57,785 nucleotides of DNA from Spirochaetia bacterium (GTDB lineage: Bacteria > Spirochaetota > Leptospiria > Leptospirales > Leptonemataceae). Position 1 is the stretch's first letter. Every line of letters starts with the position of its first letter. The DNA lies in contig VFLI01000021.1 of the NCBI GenBank assembly GCA_009885105.1, forward strand, positions 1-57,785, read 5' to 3'. The notes below the pieces were generated by a model. That model saw only the letters and a program-made list of their open reading frames with translations, did no database searches and was not told where the DNA came from. The position numbers and the translations under genes were made by a program. Shown piece by piece: positions 18,071-25,689 of the stretch.

Positions 18071-19018
18071 ATGCACAACAACCTTCTCTCAATTCTGTCC
18101 GATACCAAAACTGTCTACATACAGACGCATAATTTTCCGGACCACGACGCCGTTGCGTCGGCTTTTGCGCTGCAGTCATTTCTTCATGCAGCAGGCAAAG
18201 ATGGCAGAATTATCTACGAGGGAGATATACAGCGCGATTCCCTGAAACGCATGATATCGGAACTGGGCATAGATATACGACCGGCCGGAAGCTATCCGCT
18301 GACTGCCGAGGACAAAATCGTCGTGGTCGACGGCTGCAAAGGGAACAAAAATGTTACCGACCTCATCGGCGACGAGGTCGGGGTGATCGATCATCACCAG
18401 GTCAGTGCGCCGGAAGATGTTCCCTTCGTTGATATCCGGCCGGATTATGGAGCCTGCTGCACGATTCTGCACGAGTATCTCTCAGCGCAGAGCGCCCCAA
18501 TCAGTCAGAGGACAGCGACGGCGATGCTCATCGGAATCAACATGGATACCGCTCTGCTCACACGCAGTGTCAGCCGCGCCGACCTCATGGCCTATACAGA
18601 TCTGTACGGACGCGCTGATGTCTCCCTGGTGAATTCAATCCTGATCAATTTCATCCAGACAAAAGATTTGAACTTTTACAGAACGGCTCTCGACCGCGTC
18701 CGCATCAGCGGCACCCTGGCTTTCTGCTATTTCCCCGAAGGATGCAACCAGAATCTGATGGGCATCCTGGGGGATTTTTTTATGTCGGTTCAGGAGATTG
18801 ATTTTGTGGCGCTCTGCGCAAAAAATGAAGGCAAGATCAACCTCTCCGTGCGCAGTGAAAACCTCAAATGGAACGCCTCAATGATCATTCAGGAAGTCGT
18901 CAGCGGTTTGGGTTTCGGGGGCGGCCATTCCGACCGCGCCGGCGGTATTGTTCAGGATGCGAATCTTTTTCGTGAAGAGGAATTCTTCGATCGCTTCGTA
19001 CGCGGCCTGAATTTGTAA
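18071..19018 (+). CDS. DHH/DHHA1 family phosphoesterase (NrnA-like)
   Basis: A 315-residue protein with the two-domain DHH-DHHA1 layout of oligoribonuclease/pAp phosphatase enzymes, which degrade nano-RNAs, pAp or linear dinucleotides. Metal-binding motifs are FPDHDAVAS near residue 20, VVVDG near 80 and DHHQ near 115; the DHHA1 substrate loop GFGGGHSDRAGG is at about 280-291. It is cytoplasmic. Length and motif order match NrnA and not RecJ or GdpP. It follows ppk by 70 bases on the same strand. Which nucleotide it prefers cannot be read from the sequence. Confidence 0.9.
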   Translation: MHNNLLSILSDTKTVYIQTHNFPDHDAVASAFALQSFLHAAGKDGRIIYEGDIQRDSLKRMISELGIDIRPAGSYPLTAEDKIVVVDGCKGNKNVTDLIGDEVGVIDHHQVSAPEDVPFVDIRPDYGACCTILHEYLSAQSAPISQRTATAMLIGINMDTALLTRSVSRADLMAYTDLYGRADVSLVNSILINFIQTKDLNFYRTALDRVRISGTLAFCYFPEGCNQNLMGILGDFFMSVQEIDFVALCAKNEGKINLSVRSENLKWNASMIIQEVVSGLGFGGGHSDRAGGIVQDANLFREEEFFDRFVRGLNL

Positions 19019-19033
19019 TCATTTCTTAGAAAA

Positions 19034-19294
19034 GATATCATAGAAGAGATGGCTTACAAAACAAATCTTCTCGCCCTGAATACAGCAATTGAAGCCGCTC
19101 GCGCCGGCGAATACGGCCGGAGCATTCATCAAATGCATATTGCCGTCGATCAATTAAGCATAACAGCGCAAAACAATGCCGCTTCGGCGGAAAAGCTGAC
19201 AGACACCGCGGAGTCGCTGATGCAGCAGGCCGGCGATATAAGTTCTATTCTGAAGGCATTCCGGCTCGAGCGAGCAGCTTCAACATCCAACTAA
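19034..19294 (+). pseudogene. Relic of a methyl-accepting chemotaxis protein with internal deletion
   Basis: The frame begins with DIIEEMAYKTNLLALNTAIEA and ARAGEYGR, the hairpin tip of a chemoreceptor signalling domain, but the sensory, transmembrane and HAMP parts are missing. After GEYGR the expected GFAVVAEEVR segment and following helix are gone, and the frame jumps to IHQMHIAVDQLSITAQNNAASAEKL, which matches the returning helix of the same domain. It ends with a normal receptor-like tail (SSILKAFRL). The remaining frame of about 85 codons is open and could be translated from ATG 19049, but it cannot form a receptor dimer with a kinase-control tip as usual. Gene decay is the simplest reading. 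Confidence 0.75.
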
Positions 19295-19334
19295 AATTGA
19301 TTGATAAAAATCTGCCGGAGTTAATTCTGACCCT

Positions 19335-19832
19335 ATGCTGAAAAAAACCTGCCCATTATTAGTAATCTCTGCTCTCATCGTGGGAACCACTCTCTTTATG
19401 CCCTTCTGCAAATCCGCAGACAGCGCCGGCAACGGCGAGGAGCTGGAAGGCTGGCGTGTGATCGACGGTGAAGACTATTATTACATGCGCATAGCGGCGC
19501 GAGCCTCGGACAATGCCGAGGCAAAGAGCGGTTTTGCCATGCTGCGACAGAGCTGTGTTGAAAGCACACAGAACCAGGCGGCGGACAAAATCATTCGAAA
19601 AATGATCGGTGAAAATGTGACCGGATCATCCACAACTGTGGACGGACAGACTATCAATGCAATGGTGACTTCACTCCGTCAGGGCATGATCAAAGGCATT
19701 GAGATGAAGGAATGCGCGCCCAGGGGAAAGAACGACAGCTGGCTGGAATGCGAATGCGTGCATTTCGTGCACGGCAAAGATCTCAAGAAGGCCTTCAGTC
19801 TGAAAGTTCAGGAAATGAATGCCGGCCGCTGA
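19335..19832 (+). CDS. Small lipoprotein of unknown function
   Basis: A 165-residue protein with an N-terminal signal (PLLVISALIVGTTLFMPFC) whose lipobox cysteine is C25. The mature part contains two cysteine-bearing segments (RQSCVESTQ, ECECVHF) and a helical region suggesting a LPP20-like or related small lipoprotein fold, but no family was recognised with confidence. Its stop codon overlaps the start of rsmI by 14 bases, so the two are probably translated from one message. Confidence 0.75.
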   Translation: MLKKTCPLLVISALIVGTTLFMPFCKSADSAGNGEELEGWRVIDGEDYYYMRIAARASDNAEAKSGFAMLRQSCVESTQNQAADKIIRKMIGENVTGSSTTVDGQTINAMVTSLRQGMIKGIEMKECAPRGKNDSWLECECVHFVHGKDLKKAFSLKVQEMNAGR

Positions 19833-20556
19833 GTCTGAATCCAAAACAACAGCCACCAGTGTTTCTGGTTCCCCCGTTGCCGGCCCGGAACTGTATTTTA
19901 TCGGCGTGCCGCTTGGCAATCCAGGGGATATAACTCTTCGTGCCCTGGAAATATTCCGCAAAGCCGATTATATTGTCTGCGAGGACAGACGAACTGCTTC
20001 AACCCTCTTCAAGCGTCTGAATGTGAAATTCCCGGAAGACTGGGACACTCTGAACGAACACACAAGGGATTCGGAACTGGGCGACATAATAAGCAAAATA
20101 AAAAAATATAAAATATCTGTCGTAATTTCCGATGCTGGAATGCCGATTCTGTGCGACCCGGGCGCGGACCTCCTGGAGATGGCGCGAAAGCAGGATATCC
20201 GTATTCATGTGATCCCGGGACCGTCGGCGCTGATTCTGGGCCTGACTTTAAGCGGACTGGGGGGAGATGGTTTTGTATTCATGGGTCTGCCGCCCCGCAA
20301 AACACCGGAACGGGAAATCTTTCTGGGTAAGATCGTTCATCAGCGGCTGCCCGTCGTGCTTTACGAAACCCCCTACCGATTAAAGAAACTACTGCTTGAA
20401 TTATACGGAATACTTCCCGAGAATAAAAAAGTGTTTGTCTGTGTGGCGCTCACAACGGAAAATGAATTTTATATGGAATGTCCAGCCCGTGATCTGGGAA
20501 AAAGGATACGGGAAGTCCCGGAAGGGCCTCCAGTGGTGATAGTGGCGGACAGTTAA
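19819..20556 (+). CDS. rsmI: 16S rRNA (cytidine-1402-2'-O)-methyltransferase
   Basis: Adds the ribose 2'-O methyl group to C1402 in the decoding centre of 16S rRNA using S-adenosylmethionine. The tetrapyrrole-methylase fold motifs are clear: LYFIGVPLGNPGDIT at the start, DYIVCEDRRTASTL, VVISDAGMPILCDPG and the SAM-binding HVIPGPSALILGLTLSGL. Length is 245, slightly short, with a normal C-terminal YETPYRLKKLL region. ATG at 19819 is inside the end of the preceding lipoprotein gene. A GT9-like gene follows 12 bases later. Confidence 0.95.
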   Translation: MPAAESESKTTATSVSGSPVAGPELYFIGVPLGNPGDITLRALEIFRKADYIVCEDRRTASTLFKRLNVKFPEDWDTLNEHTRDSELGDIISKIKKYKISVVISDAGMPILCDPGADLLEMARKQDIRIHVIPGPSALILGLTLSGLGGDGFVFMGLPPRKTPEREIFLGKIVHQRLPVVLYETPYRLKKLLLELYGILPENKKVFVCVALTTENEFYMECPARDLGKRIREVPEGPPVVIVADS

Positions 20557-20567
20557 CCTGATTCAGT

Positions 20568-21662
20568 ATGAACATTTTTACTAAAGAGAAACAGGCAAAA
20601 ACCAGAAGGGCTGAAAATATTCCAGAGCGGCATTTCCTGGTTGTATGTCCGGAAAAGAACAGACTGGCCTCTCTGCTGGAATGCATCTACACCGGTCATC
20701 TATCCGCCAGGAACAGCGGTCTGATTCCGTCGGCGCTGGTTCACCCGGACAATGCCGGTCTTGCGTCGGCCAGCGGTGTCTTTGAAACAGTCCATACCAT
20801 CCGTGAAGGAGAATCTCTGCGCCAGGCCCTGCAGAAAATTGCGCCGCATATTCTTTATGTTCCAGGCGCGGACCTGCGCGCTCAGATAGACGCTTTTTTT
20901 TCCGGCGCCAGAATCCGGATCGGCGGGACCAGGCTCCGGCTCGTGGATTCCCTGCTTCGTCTGCACAGAAGGGAAGATCTTCGCACATTGAAACATCGAG
21001 GACTGGATTTGATGCCGGCAAAAAGCGCTCTTCGCTTCAATCAGACTCTTGAGAAACTCCCCGGCCTGCCGGCAGAACCATTCGTATGGCTGAGTCTTTT
21101 TGAAGATCATGAGATCGCCGGCAACTGGCCGGCCGGGCACGCTGCGCGTCTTTCCCGTCTGCTTCAGAGTATGGGATTCAAAACTGTAATTCCACTGCCC
21201 CCGGAGTTGTCGGCGCCTGCCATGGATCTGCGAAGAAGCGAATCTGAAAAAAGGCAAAAACTCCGCAATGAAATCGAATATCTTAGAAGAAACTGTCCGT
21301 CAATCATTCCTGTTAATATCGAGTCTGCGCAGGACAAAGCAAGAGGGATGACGGCTGCCTCTGCGATTGTGAGCCCCGCCGGACCCGATTCGCTTCTTGC
21401 TTCGATGCTTGGAAAACCTGTCATCATTCTTCATGATATGCAGTCCCAGGCGCCGCCAGAGGAAATTACCGGCTTCAACGGAAAGATCGCATCTCCCATC
21501 TCCATGTTTCTGAAAACGGCAGAAACTATAGAAAAGCATATTATGCCGAGCGTGGACAGATGCAACAGTCACTGTCCCTCCTGCGCGCACGATTCCTGTG
21601 TGGAAACCATTTCACCGGAACGAGTTTATGACGGATTGAAAAAACTGCTTCTGCCTTTCTGA
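20568..21662 (+). CDS. Glycosyltransferase family 9-like (heptosyltransferase-related) protein
   Basis: A 364-residue protein with the general layout of lipopolysaccharide heptosyltransferases: an N-terminal Rossmann half with RIGGTRLRLVDSLLRLHRR resembling the acceptor-side GT9 region, and a C-terminal half with IVSPAGPDSLLASMLGKPVIILHD, which parallels the GT9 donor motif (TGDTGPMHLAAALGTPV). The tail has four cysteines in CNSHCPSC and HDSC followed by ISPERVYDGL, comparable to the Cys-containing end seen in some GT9 proteins. The match is weak in the middle, so activity and sugar are uncertain. It lies between rsmI and ruvB on the same strand. Confidence 0.6.
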   Translation: MNIFTKEKQAKTRRAENIPERHFLVVCPEKNRLASLLECIYTGHLSARNSGLIPSALVHPDNAGLASASGVFETVHTIREGESLRQALQKIAPHILYVPGADLRAQIDAFFSGARIRIGGTRLRLVDSLLRLHRREDLRTLKHRGLDLMPAKSALRFNQTLEKLPGLPAEPFVWLSLFEDHEIAGNWPAGHAARLSRLLQSMGFKTVIPLPPELSAPAMDLRRSESEKRQKLRNEIEYLRRNCPSIIPVNIESAQDKARGMTAASAIVSPAGPDSLLASMLGKPVIILHDMQSQAPPEEITGFNGKIASPISMFLKTAETIEKHIMPSVDRCNSHCPSCAHDSCVETISPERVYDGLKKLLLPF

Positions 21663-21712
21663 AAATTTTTGCTTTCCCAATCCGCCCCGGTTATTACAAT
21701 GTACCTGTGATC

Positions 21713-22726
21713 ATGGAAAAAGTCCGTCTGGACGAAAATCCCGAAGAAGACAAAGCCCTCAGACCTCTGTTGCTTTCTGATTTCATCGGTCAGAAACTGT
21801 TGAAAGATAAACTGTCTGTCTTTATTGAAGCGGCGCGGATGCGCAAAGCTCCCATCGATCATATTCTGTTTTCCGGCCCGCCCGGTCTGGGTAAAACCAC
21901 TCTGGCGGGAATCATCGCCCAGGAAATGGGAGGACGATTTCATTCCAGCAGCGCGCCGGCTCTCACAAAACCGGGAGATCTGGTGAAAATTCTCACCATT
22001 CTGGAAGACGGGGATGTGTTCTTTCTCGATGAAATCCACCGGCTCAGCCGCCAGTGTGAAGAGATTCTCTATCCTGCCCTGGAAGACGGCTATATCGATT
22101 TTATACTGGGAGAGGGAATGACAACGCAGTCCATAAAACTCCCGCTCAAACCCTTCACACTGGTGGGCGCCACAACTCGGTCCGGCATGCTGAGTTCGCC
22201 GCTGAAGAGCCGGTTTGGAATCGATCTGAAACTGGAATTCTACGATCCAGCCGACCTGGCGCTCATTGTGGAACGGTCGGCCCGGCTGCTTGAAATCAAC
22301 ATGAAAAAAGAAGCGGCCCTGACCGTTGCCAAAAGGGCCCGTATGACGCCTCGTGTGGCCAACAGACTGGTGCGGCGACTCCGGGACTATGCCACCGTTG
22401 AAAATGTGCAGGAAATCGACGGGGCCTTTGCTTCAGAGTGCCTGGAAAAACTGGGCGTGGACGAACTGGGATTGGTCGAACTCGATCGGAAGCTTCTGCG
22501 TCTAATGATTGAAAGGTACAACGGCGGGCCTGTGGGCATACGAACACTGGCGGCGCTTGTCGATGAAGAAGAACGCACGATTGAAGAGGACCACGAGCCG
22601 TTTATGCTGCGCATTTCCTTATGGGAAAAAACCCCGCAGGGCCGGATGGCCAGTCCACAGGCTTTTTCTCATCTGGGATTTCCCACAGTAACAAAAAGCA
22701 ATGAAAATCAAGGTCGACTCTTTTAA
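21713..22726 (+). CDS. ruvB: Holliday junction branch migration helicase RuvB
   Basis: The hexameric AAA+ motor that, with RuvA, drives branch migration of Holliday junctions. The motifs are complete: Walker A GPPGLGKTT, Walker B FLDEIHRL, sensor 1 (LVGATTRSG), arginine finger region (LKSRFGI) and the C-terminal winged helix (YNGGPVGIRTLAALVDEE). Length is standard at about 338. ATG at 21713 is used; GTG at 21707 adds two residues. No ruvA or ruvC is adjacent. The 3' end overlaps the start of the next gene by 26 bases. Confidence 0.97.
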   Translation: MEKVRLDENPEEDKALRPLLLSDFIGQKLLKDKLSVFIEAARMRKAPIDHILFSGPPGLGKTTLAGIIAQEMGGRFHSSSAPALTKPGDLVKILTILEDGDVFFLDEIHRLSRQCEEILYPALEDGYIDFILGEGMTTQSIKLPLKPFTLVGATTRSGMLSSPLKSRFGIDLKLEFYDPADLALIVERSARLLEINMKKEAALTVAKRARMTPRVANRLVRRLRDYATVENVQEIDGAFASECLEKLGVDELGLVELDRKLLRLMIERYNGGPVGIRTLAALVDEEERTIEEDHEPFMLRISLWEKTPQGRMASPQAFSHLGFPTVTKSNENQGRLF

Positions 22727-23654
22727 GCTGCCCTACAGGCGCAGGCGCTTTGCCCGGACAAGATCGGGACTGACCAGGATTTTTGCCAGGGAAGGAAACA
22801 TTCTGGAAGAAGACAGACGACTGGTCCTGTCCGGAGTGCCGGTATTCCTCCTTTTTTCTTTGCTGTTTGCACAGTATTTCACATCCAGGATCGCCCTGAT
22901 ACGGCAGGAGAGCGATCCCGCCTCCGAAATGCTGAAAAGATTCCAGAGCAACAATTACCAGGTCCTGGTTGAACAGGATTACAAACCGGACCCCAAAACA
23001 GAACAGATCCGGGCCTTTTCCGATGTGTCGGCGGAAGGAACCGGGCATCTGACGGACAGTCAGGGATTCCACACTCTTTCAGAACACGACAGACTGGAAA
23101 TAGCATCGCCAGGCACGGCCGGCCAGCAGGCCTCCCGGGTAAGCCGGCAGGAAGAAGCTCTGCATGGCGACGGTCCATCCCAGCAAACCATGGCCAATCG
23201 TTCCACAGAATCGATCATGCCGGGTATGGAGGGCACTTTTAAGATACCTTCCAATTATCGTTTCCGAAATGACTTTTCACTCCGGTACGACGATTCTCTG
23301 CAGCTGTCCATTGCCCGGCAGGAATTGGCCGGATTTCGGTATTTTCAACGAATGCTGCGCCAGATACGGGAGAGTTTTTCACCTCCGGGTTACAATTACG
23401 CGTACAGGGATATGGCCGGTATGGTCATAAACCAGCCCATCAAACCTCAGGTGGTTCAGGTTCTGTTCCTTCTGGATCGAGAAGGCAATGTACGGGATGT
23501 AAAAAAAGTTTCCAGTATGGGCCAGGGGGCAGTTGATGACGCATGCCTGAATTCGCTGATCGGACAGAACTTCGGTCCGCCTCCGCCCGAAGTGCTTGCC
23601 CAGGGAAATATCTTTGGTATCAATTTTATTTTCCCCGCTATCTGGAATCAGTAA
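22701..23654 (+). CDS. Membrane protein with TonB-like C-terminal domain
   Basis: A 317-residue protein with a basic cytoplasmic start, one transmembrane helix at about 43-62 (RLVLSGVPVFLLFSLLFAQYF), a long polar periplasmic linker, and a C-terminal domain (KPQVVQVLFLLDREGNVRDVKKVSSMGQGAVDDACLNSL... in part) that reads like the TonB C-terminal fold, ending in INFIFP. TonB transmits inner-membrane energy to outer-membrane receptors. The usual Pro-rich linker and adjacent exbB/exbD genes are not seen, so it may have another periplasm-spanning role. It overlaps ruvB by 26 bases. Confidence 0.7.
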   Translation: MKIKVDSFKLPYRRRRFARTRSGLTRIFAREGNILEEDRRLVLSGVPVFLLFSLLFAQYFTSRIALIRQESDPASEMLKRFQSNNYQVLVEQDYKPDPKTEQIRAFSDVSAEGTGHLTDSQGFHTLSEHDRLEIASPGTAGQQASRVSRQEEALHGDGPSQQTMANRSTESIMPGMEGTFKIPSNYRFRNDFSLRYDDSLQLSIARQELAGFRYFQRMLRQIRESFSPPGYNYAYRDMAGMVINQPIKPQVVQVLFLLDREGNVRDVKKVSSMGQGAVDDACLNSLIGQNFGPPPPEVLAQGNIFGINFIFPAIWNQ

Positions 23655-23704
23655 ACACCCGCCGTTTTCAACGCGGTGCAATAAAAAACAAAGAGGAATA
23701 AGCT

Positions 23705-24871
23705 ATGTACCAGCCTTTCAATGAATTTCAAATCGAACTCAGAGAACTTGTGCGCAATTTCACGCGCAAAGAAATCACCACCGAGGTCGCACATGAGTGG
23801 GATGAAAAAAATCAGCACCCCAAAGCCCTGGTCACGAAAATGCGAAAAGAGCTCGGGATAAACGGTCTGTGCATACCGGAAGAATACGGCGGAATGGGAT
23901 GCGGCTCTGTAGAACAGTGCATCATCACGGAAGAGATGAGCCGGGGCTGCCTGGGCATCACGCTTTGTTTCGGTTATACCGGACTGGGAATGCTCCCGAT
24001 ACTGAAAGGAGCCAGCAAAGAACAGGCGACAAAATGGCTGGAGCCGGTGATATCCGGCGATCACGGTATTTCTTTCTGTCTCTCCGAGCCGGGCGCCGGA
24101 TCCGACGCCCCCGGCATGAAAACTACGGCGACGAAAAAAGGAGACGTATATATAGTCAACGGAACCAAAGCCTGGGTAACCGGCGGCGGCGACGCAGATG
24201 CCTACACTGTTTTCGCCTACACGGACAAAAACCGCGGCAACAGGGGAGTCAGCTGTTTTTATGTGCCGCGGGAAACTCCGGGAATCACGCTCGGCAAGAA
24301 AGAAGACAAATTTGGAATCCGCGCCAGCGATACCCGTCAGATCATTTTTGAAGACGTGGAAGTTCCAAAAGCCAACCTTATCGGCCGTGAAAATATGGGT
24401 TTCGTGTATGCACTGCTGACTCTGAACACATCCCGTCCTTACATCGCCGCCATGGGCGCGGGCGTGATGCAGGCCGCTCTGGATCATTCGGCAAAATACG
24501 CGCGCGAACGCGAACAGTTCGGTCAGACAATCGCCAGCTTTCAGGCAATCCAGCACATGCTGGCGGATATGTCGATCTCACTCGAAACGGCCAGAGAAAT
24601 TACATACAGAGCAGCCCGCATGAGCGATGCAGGGGATCCGAATCTCGCGAAATTCGCCGCTATAGCCAAAGCCTATTCCGGCGAGGCGGCAGTCAAATGC
24701 GCCATGGACGCGGTGCAGATATTCGGCGGATACGGTTACACAAAAGAGTATCCGGTTGAGAAACTGGTGCGGGACGCGAAGATTCTTTGTATTTTCGAAG
24801 GAACAACTCAGATTCAGAAAAACGAAATCGCCACATACGCGATCAAAGAATCGGCTTCATCGAAGAACTGA
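23705..24871 (+). CDS. Acyl-CoA dehydrogenase
   Basis: An FAD enzyme that makes the trans-2 double bond in acyl-CoA during beta-oxidation or in branched-chain amino acid breakdown. The 388-residue sequence has the family signatures FCLSEPGAGSDAPGM, VTGGGDADAYTVFA and REQFGQTIASFQAIQHMLADM, then QIFGGYGYTKEYPVEKLVRDAK. The catalytic base is E365 in IFEGTTQIQ, the position used by short/medium-chain enzymes. AGAGGAATAAGCT before the ATG gives a good ribosome-binding site. It is a paralogue of the gene at 35410-36585. A repeat element follows its stop codon. Chain-length specificity is not assignable. Confidence 0.95.
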   Translation: MYQPFNEFQIELRELVRNFTRKEITTEVAHEWDEKNQHPKALVTKMRKELGINGLCIPEEYGGMGCGSVEQCIITEEMSRGCLGITLCFGYTGLGMLPILKGASKEQATKWLEPVISGDHGISFCLSEPGAGSDAPGMKTTATKKGDVYIVNGTKAWVTGGGDADAYTVFAYTDKNRGNRGVSCFYVPRETPGITLGKKEDKFGIRASDTRQIIFEDVEVPKANLIGRENMGFVYALLTLNTSRPYIAAMGAGVMQAALDHSAKYAREREQFGQTIASFQAIQHMLADMSISLETAREITYRAARMSDAGDPNLAKFAAIAKAYSGEAAVKCAMDAVQIFGGYGYTKEYPVEKLVRDAKILCIFEGTTQIQKNEIATYAIKESASSKN

Positions 24872-24886
24872 GGAAGACAAGAAACC

Positions 24887-25034
24887 TCACGCAGAGAGCG
24901 CAGAGAGCGCAGAGAGACGCAGAGATGGAATGGAAATGTGTCGCGTGGATAAGCGTCCCGGGACGCTTTCCGGCGTCCTGAAGGAAGTATATCTTGTCCT
25001 GTCTTTCTCTGCGACCTTTGAGTCCTCTGCGTGA
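24887..25034. repeat. Dispersed inverted-end repeat element R1 (148 bp)
   Basis: Ends are a perfect 10-bp inverted pair, TCACGCAGAG at 24887-24896 and CTCTGCGTGA at 25025-25034. The left end continues as tandem near-copies (AGCGCAGAG, AGCGCAGAG, AGACGCAGAG) with a 9-10 bp period; the right end has degenerate copies in the opposite sense. A 14-bp perfect palindrome GCGTCCCGGGACGC lies at 24953-24966. The element fills the gap between two convergent genes. It has no convincing coding potential. Confidence 0.8.
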
Positions 25035-25049
25035 AAAACTCTTAGGACC

Positions 25050-25688
25050 TTATTCCCTGACGAGGTTCGTCATGGATTCGCTGTTGAAGTTCTCTTTGAA
25101 ACCCGCGTCCGCTGCGTTGAGCTTTCCGTCTTCCAGACGGAAACAGGCCCGCTGCCGGGATTTCACGCTGAGGCATACTCTGTCGCCGTTTGCCTGCCAG
25201 GTTCCTGATATTTCCATGCCGCTGCATCCGGCCACCTGAGCGCCTGTGTACAGCCAGCCTGTAAAAGTTTTTGCAGCGTCAAATGTAAGATGACTCGTGT
25301 TATCTTTACACGTCCATTTGCCTTTCCAGGTTCCCGGTATTTTTTGCTCCAGAGTCTGAGGAGCCGTTTTGTTCAGAAACGCGCCGAAAACCCAGCCTTC
25401 CTTTTTTGCATACCGCACCTTCAGCCAGCTGGATGATTTTCCTTCTATGGTTTCTGTTGGTCCGTTTTCATCCAGAACCTCGACAGATCGTCCGAAAGGG
25501 ATGGACTGCATGCGCTCACCTTTCCGGGAAGGTTCGCTTCTCATGACCAGACCCGATGCGGCAGTCACATAACGAAGATTCTCCGCTGAGGGAGTTCCCT
25601 TATTGCAAAAGCCAATCAGCGTTGTCATCAGTATGACGGCAACCAGGGAAATACGCTGCGGCTTTTCGAAACAAATATGATATTTCAT
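25050..25688 (-). CDS. SH3-domain lipoprotein
   Basis: A 212-residue lipoprotein. The signal sequence ISLVAVILMTTLIGFC ends at lipobox cysteine C28. Residues 37-108 form an SH3b-like domain (YVTAASGLVMRSEPSRKGERM ... in part, SSSWLKVRYAKKEGWVFG), a fold that often binds peptidoglycan. A second beta-rich part with paired cysteines (KWTCKD, VAGCSG) may bind another ligand and resembles a small lipocalin-like barrel only loosely. It starts 1 base after the cyclase gene and so is probably its operon partner. A similar SH3 lipoprotein is encoded at 34326-35264. Confidence 0.8.
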   Translation of the reverse strand: MKYHICFEKPQRISLVAVILMTTLIGFCNKGTPSAENLRYVTAASGLVMRSEPSRKGERMQSIPFGRSVEVLDENGPTETIEGKSSSWLKVRYAKKEGWVFGAFLNKTAPQTLEQKIPGTWKGKWTCKDNTSHLTFDAAKTFTGWLYTGAQVAGCSGMEISGTWQANGDRVCLSVKSRQRACFRLEDGKLNAADAGFKENFNSESMTNLVRE

Positions 25689-25689
25689 T

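Noticed and set aside
24887..24924. Tandem GCAGAG-type repeats as a CRISPR array
   Set aside because: Units are 9-10 bp with no unique spacers, and the sequence recurs inverted at the other end of the element; no cas genes are present.
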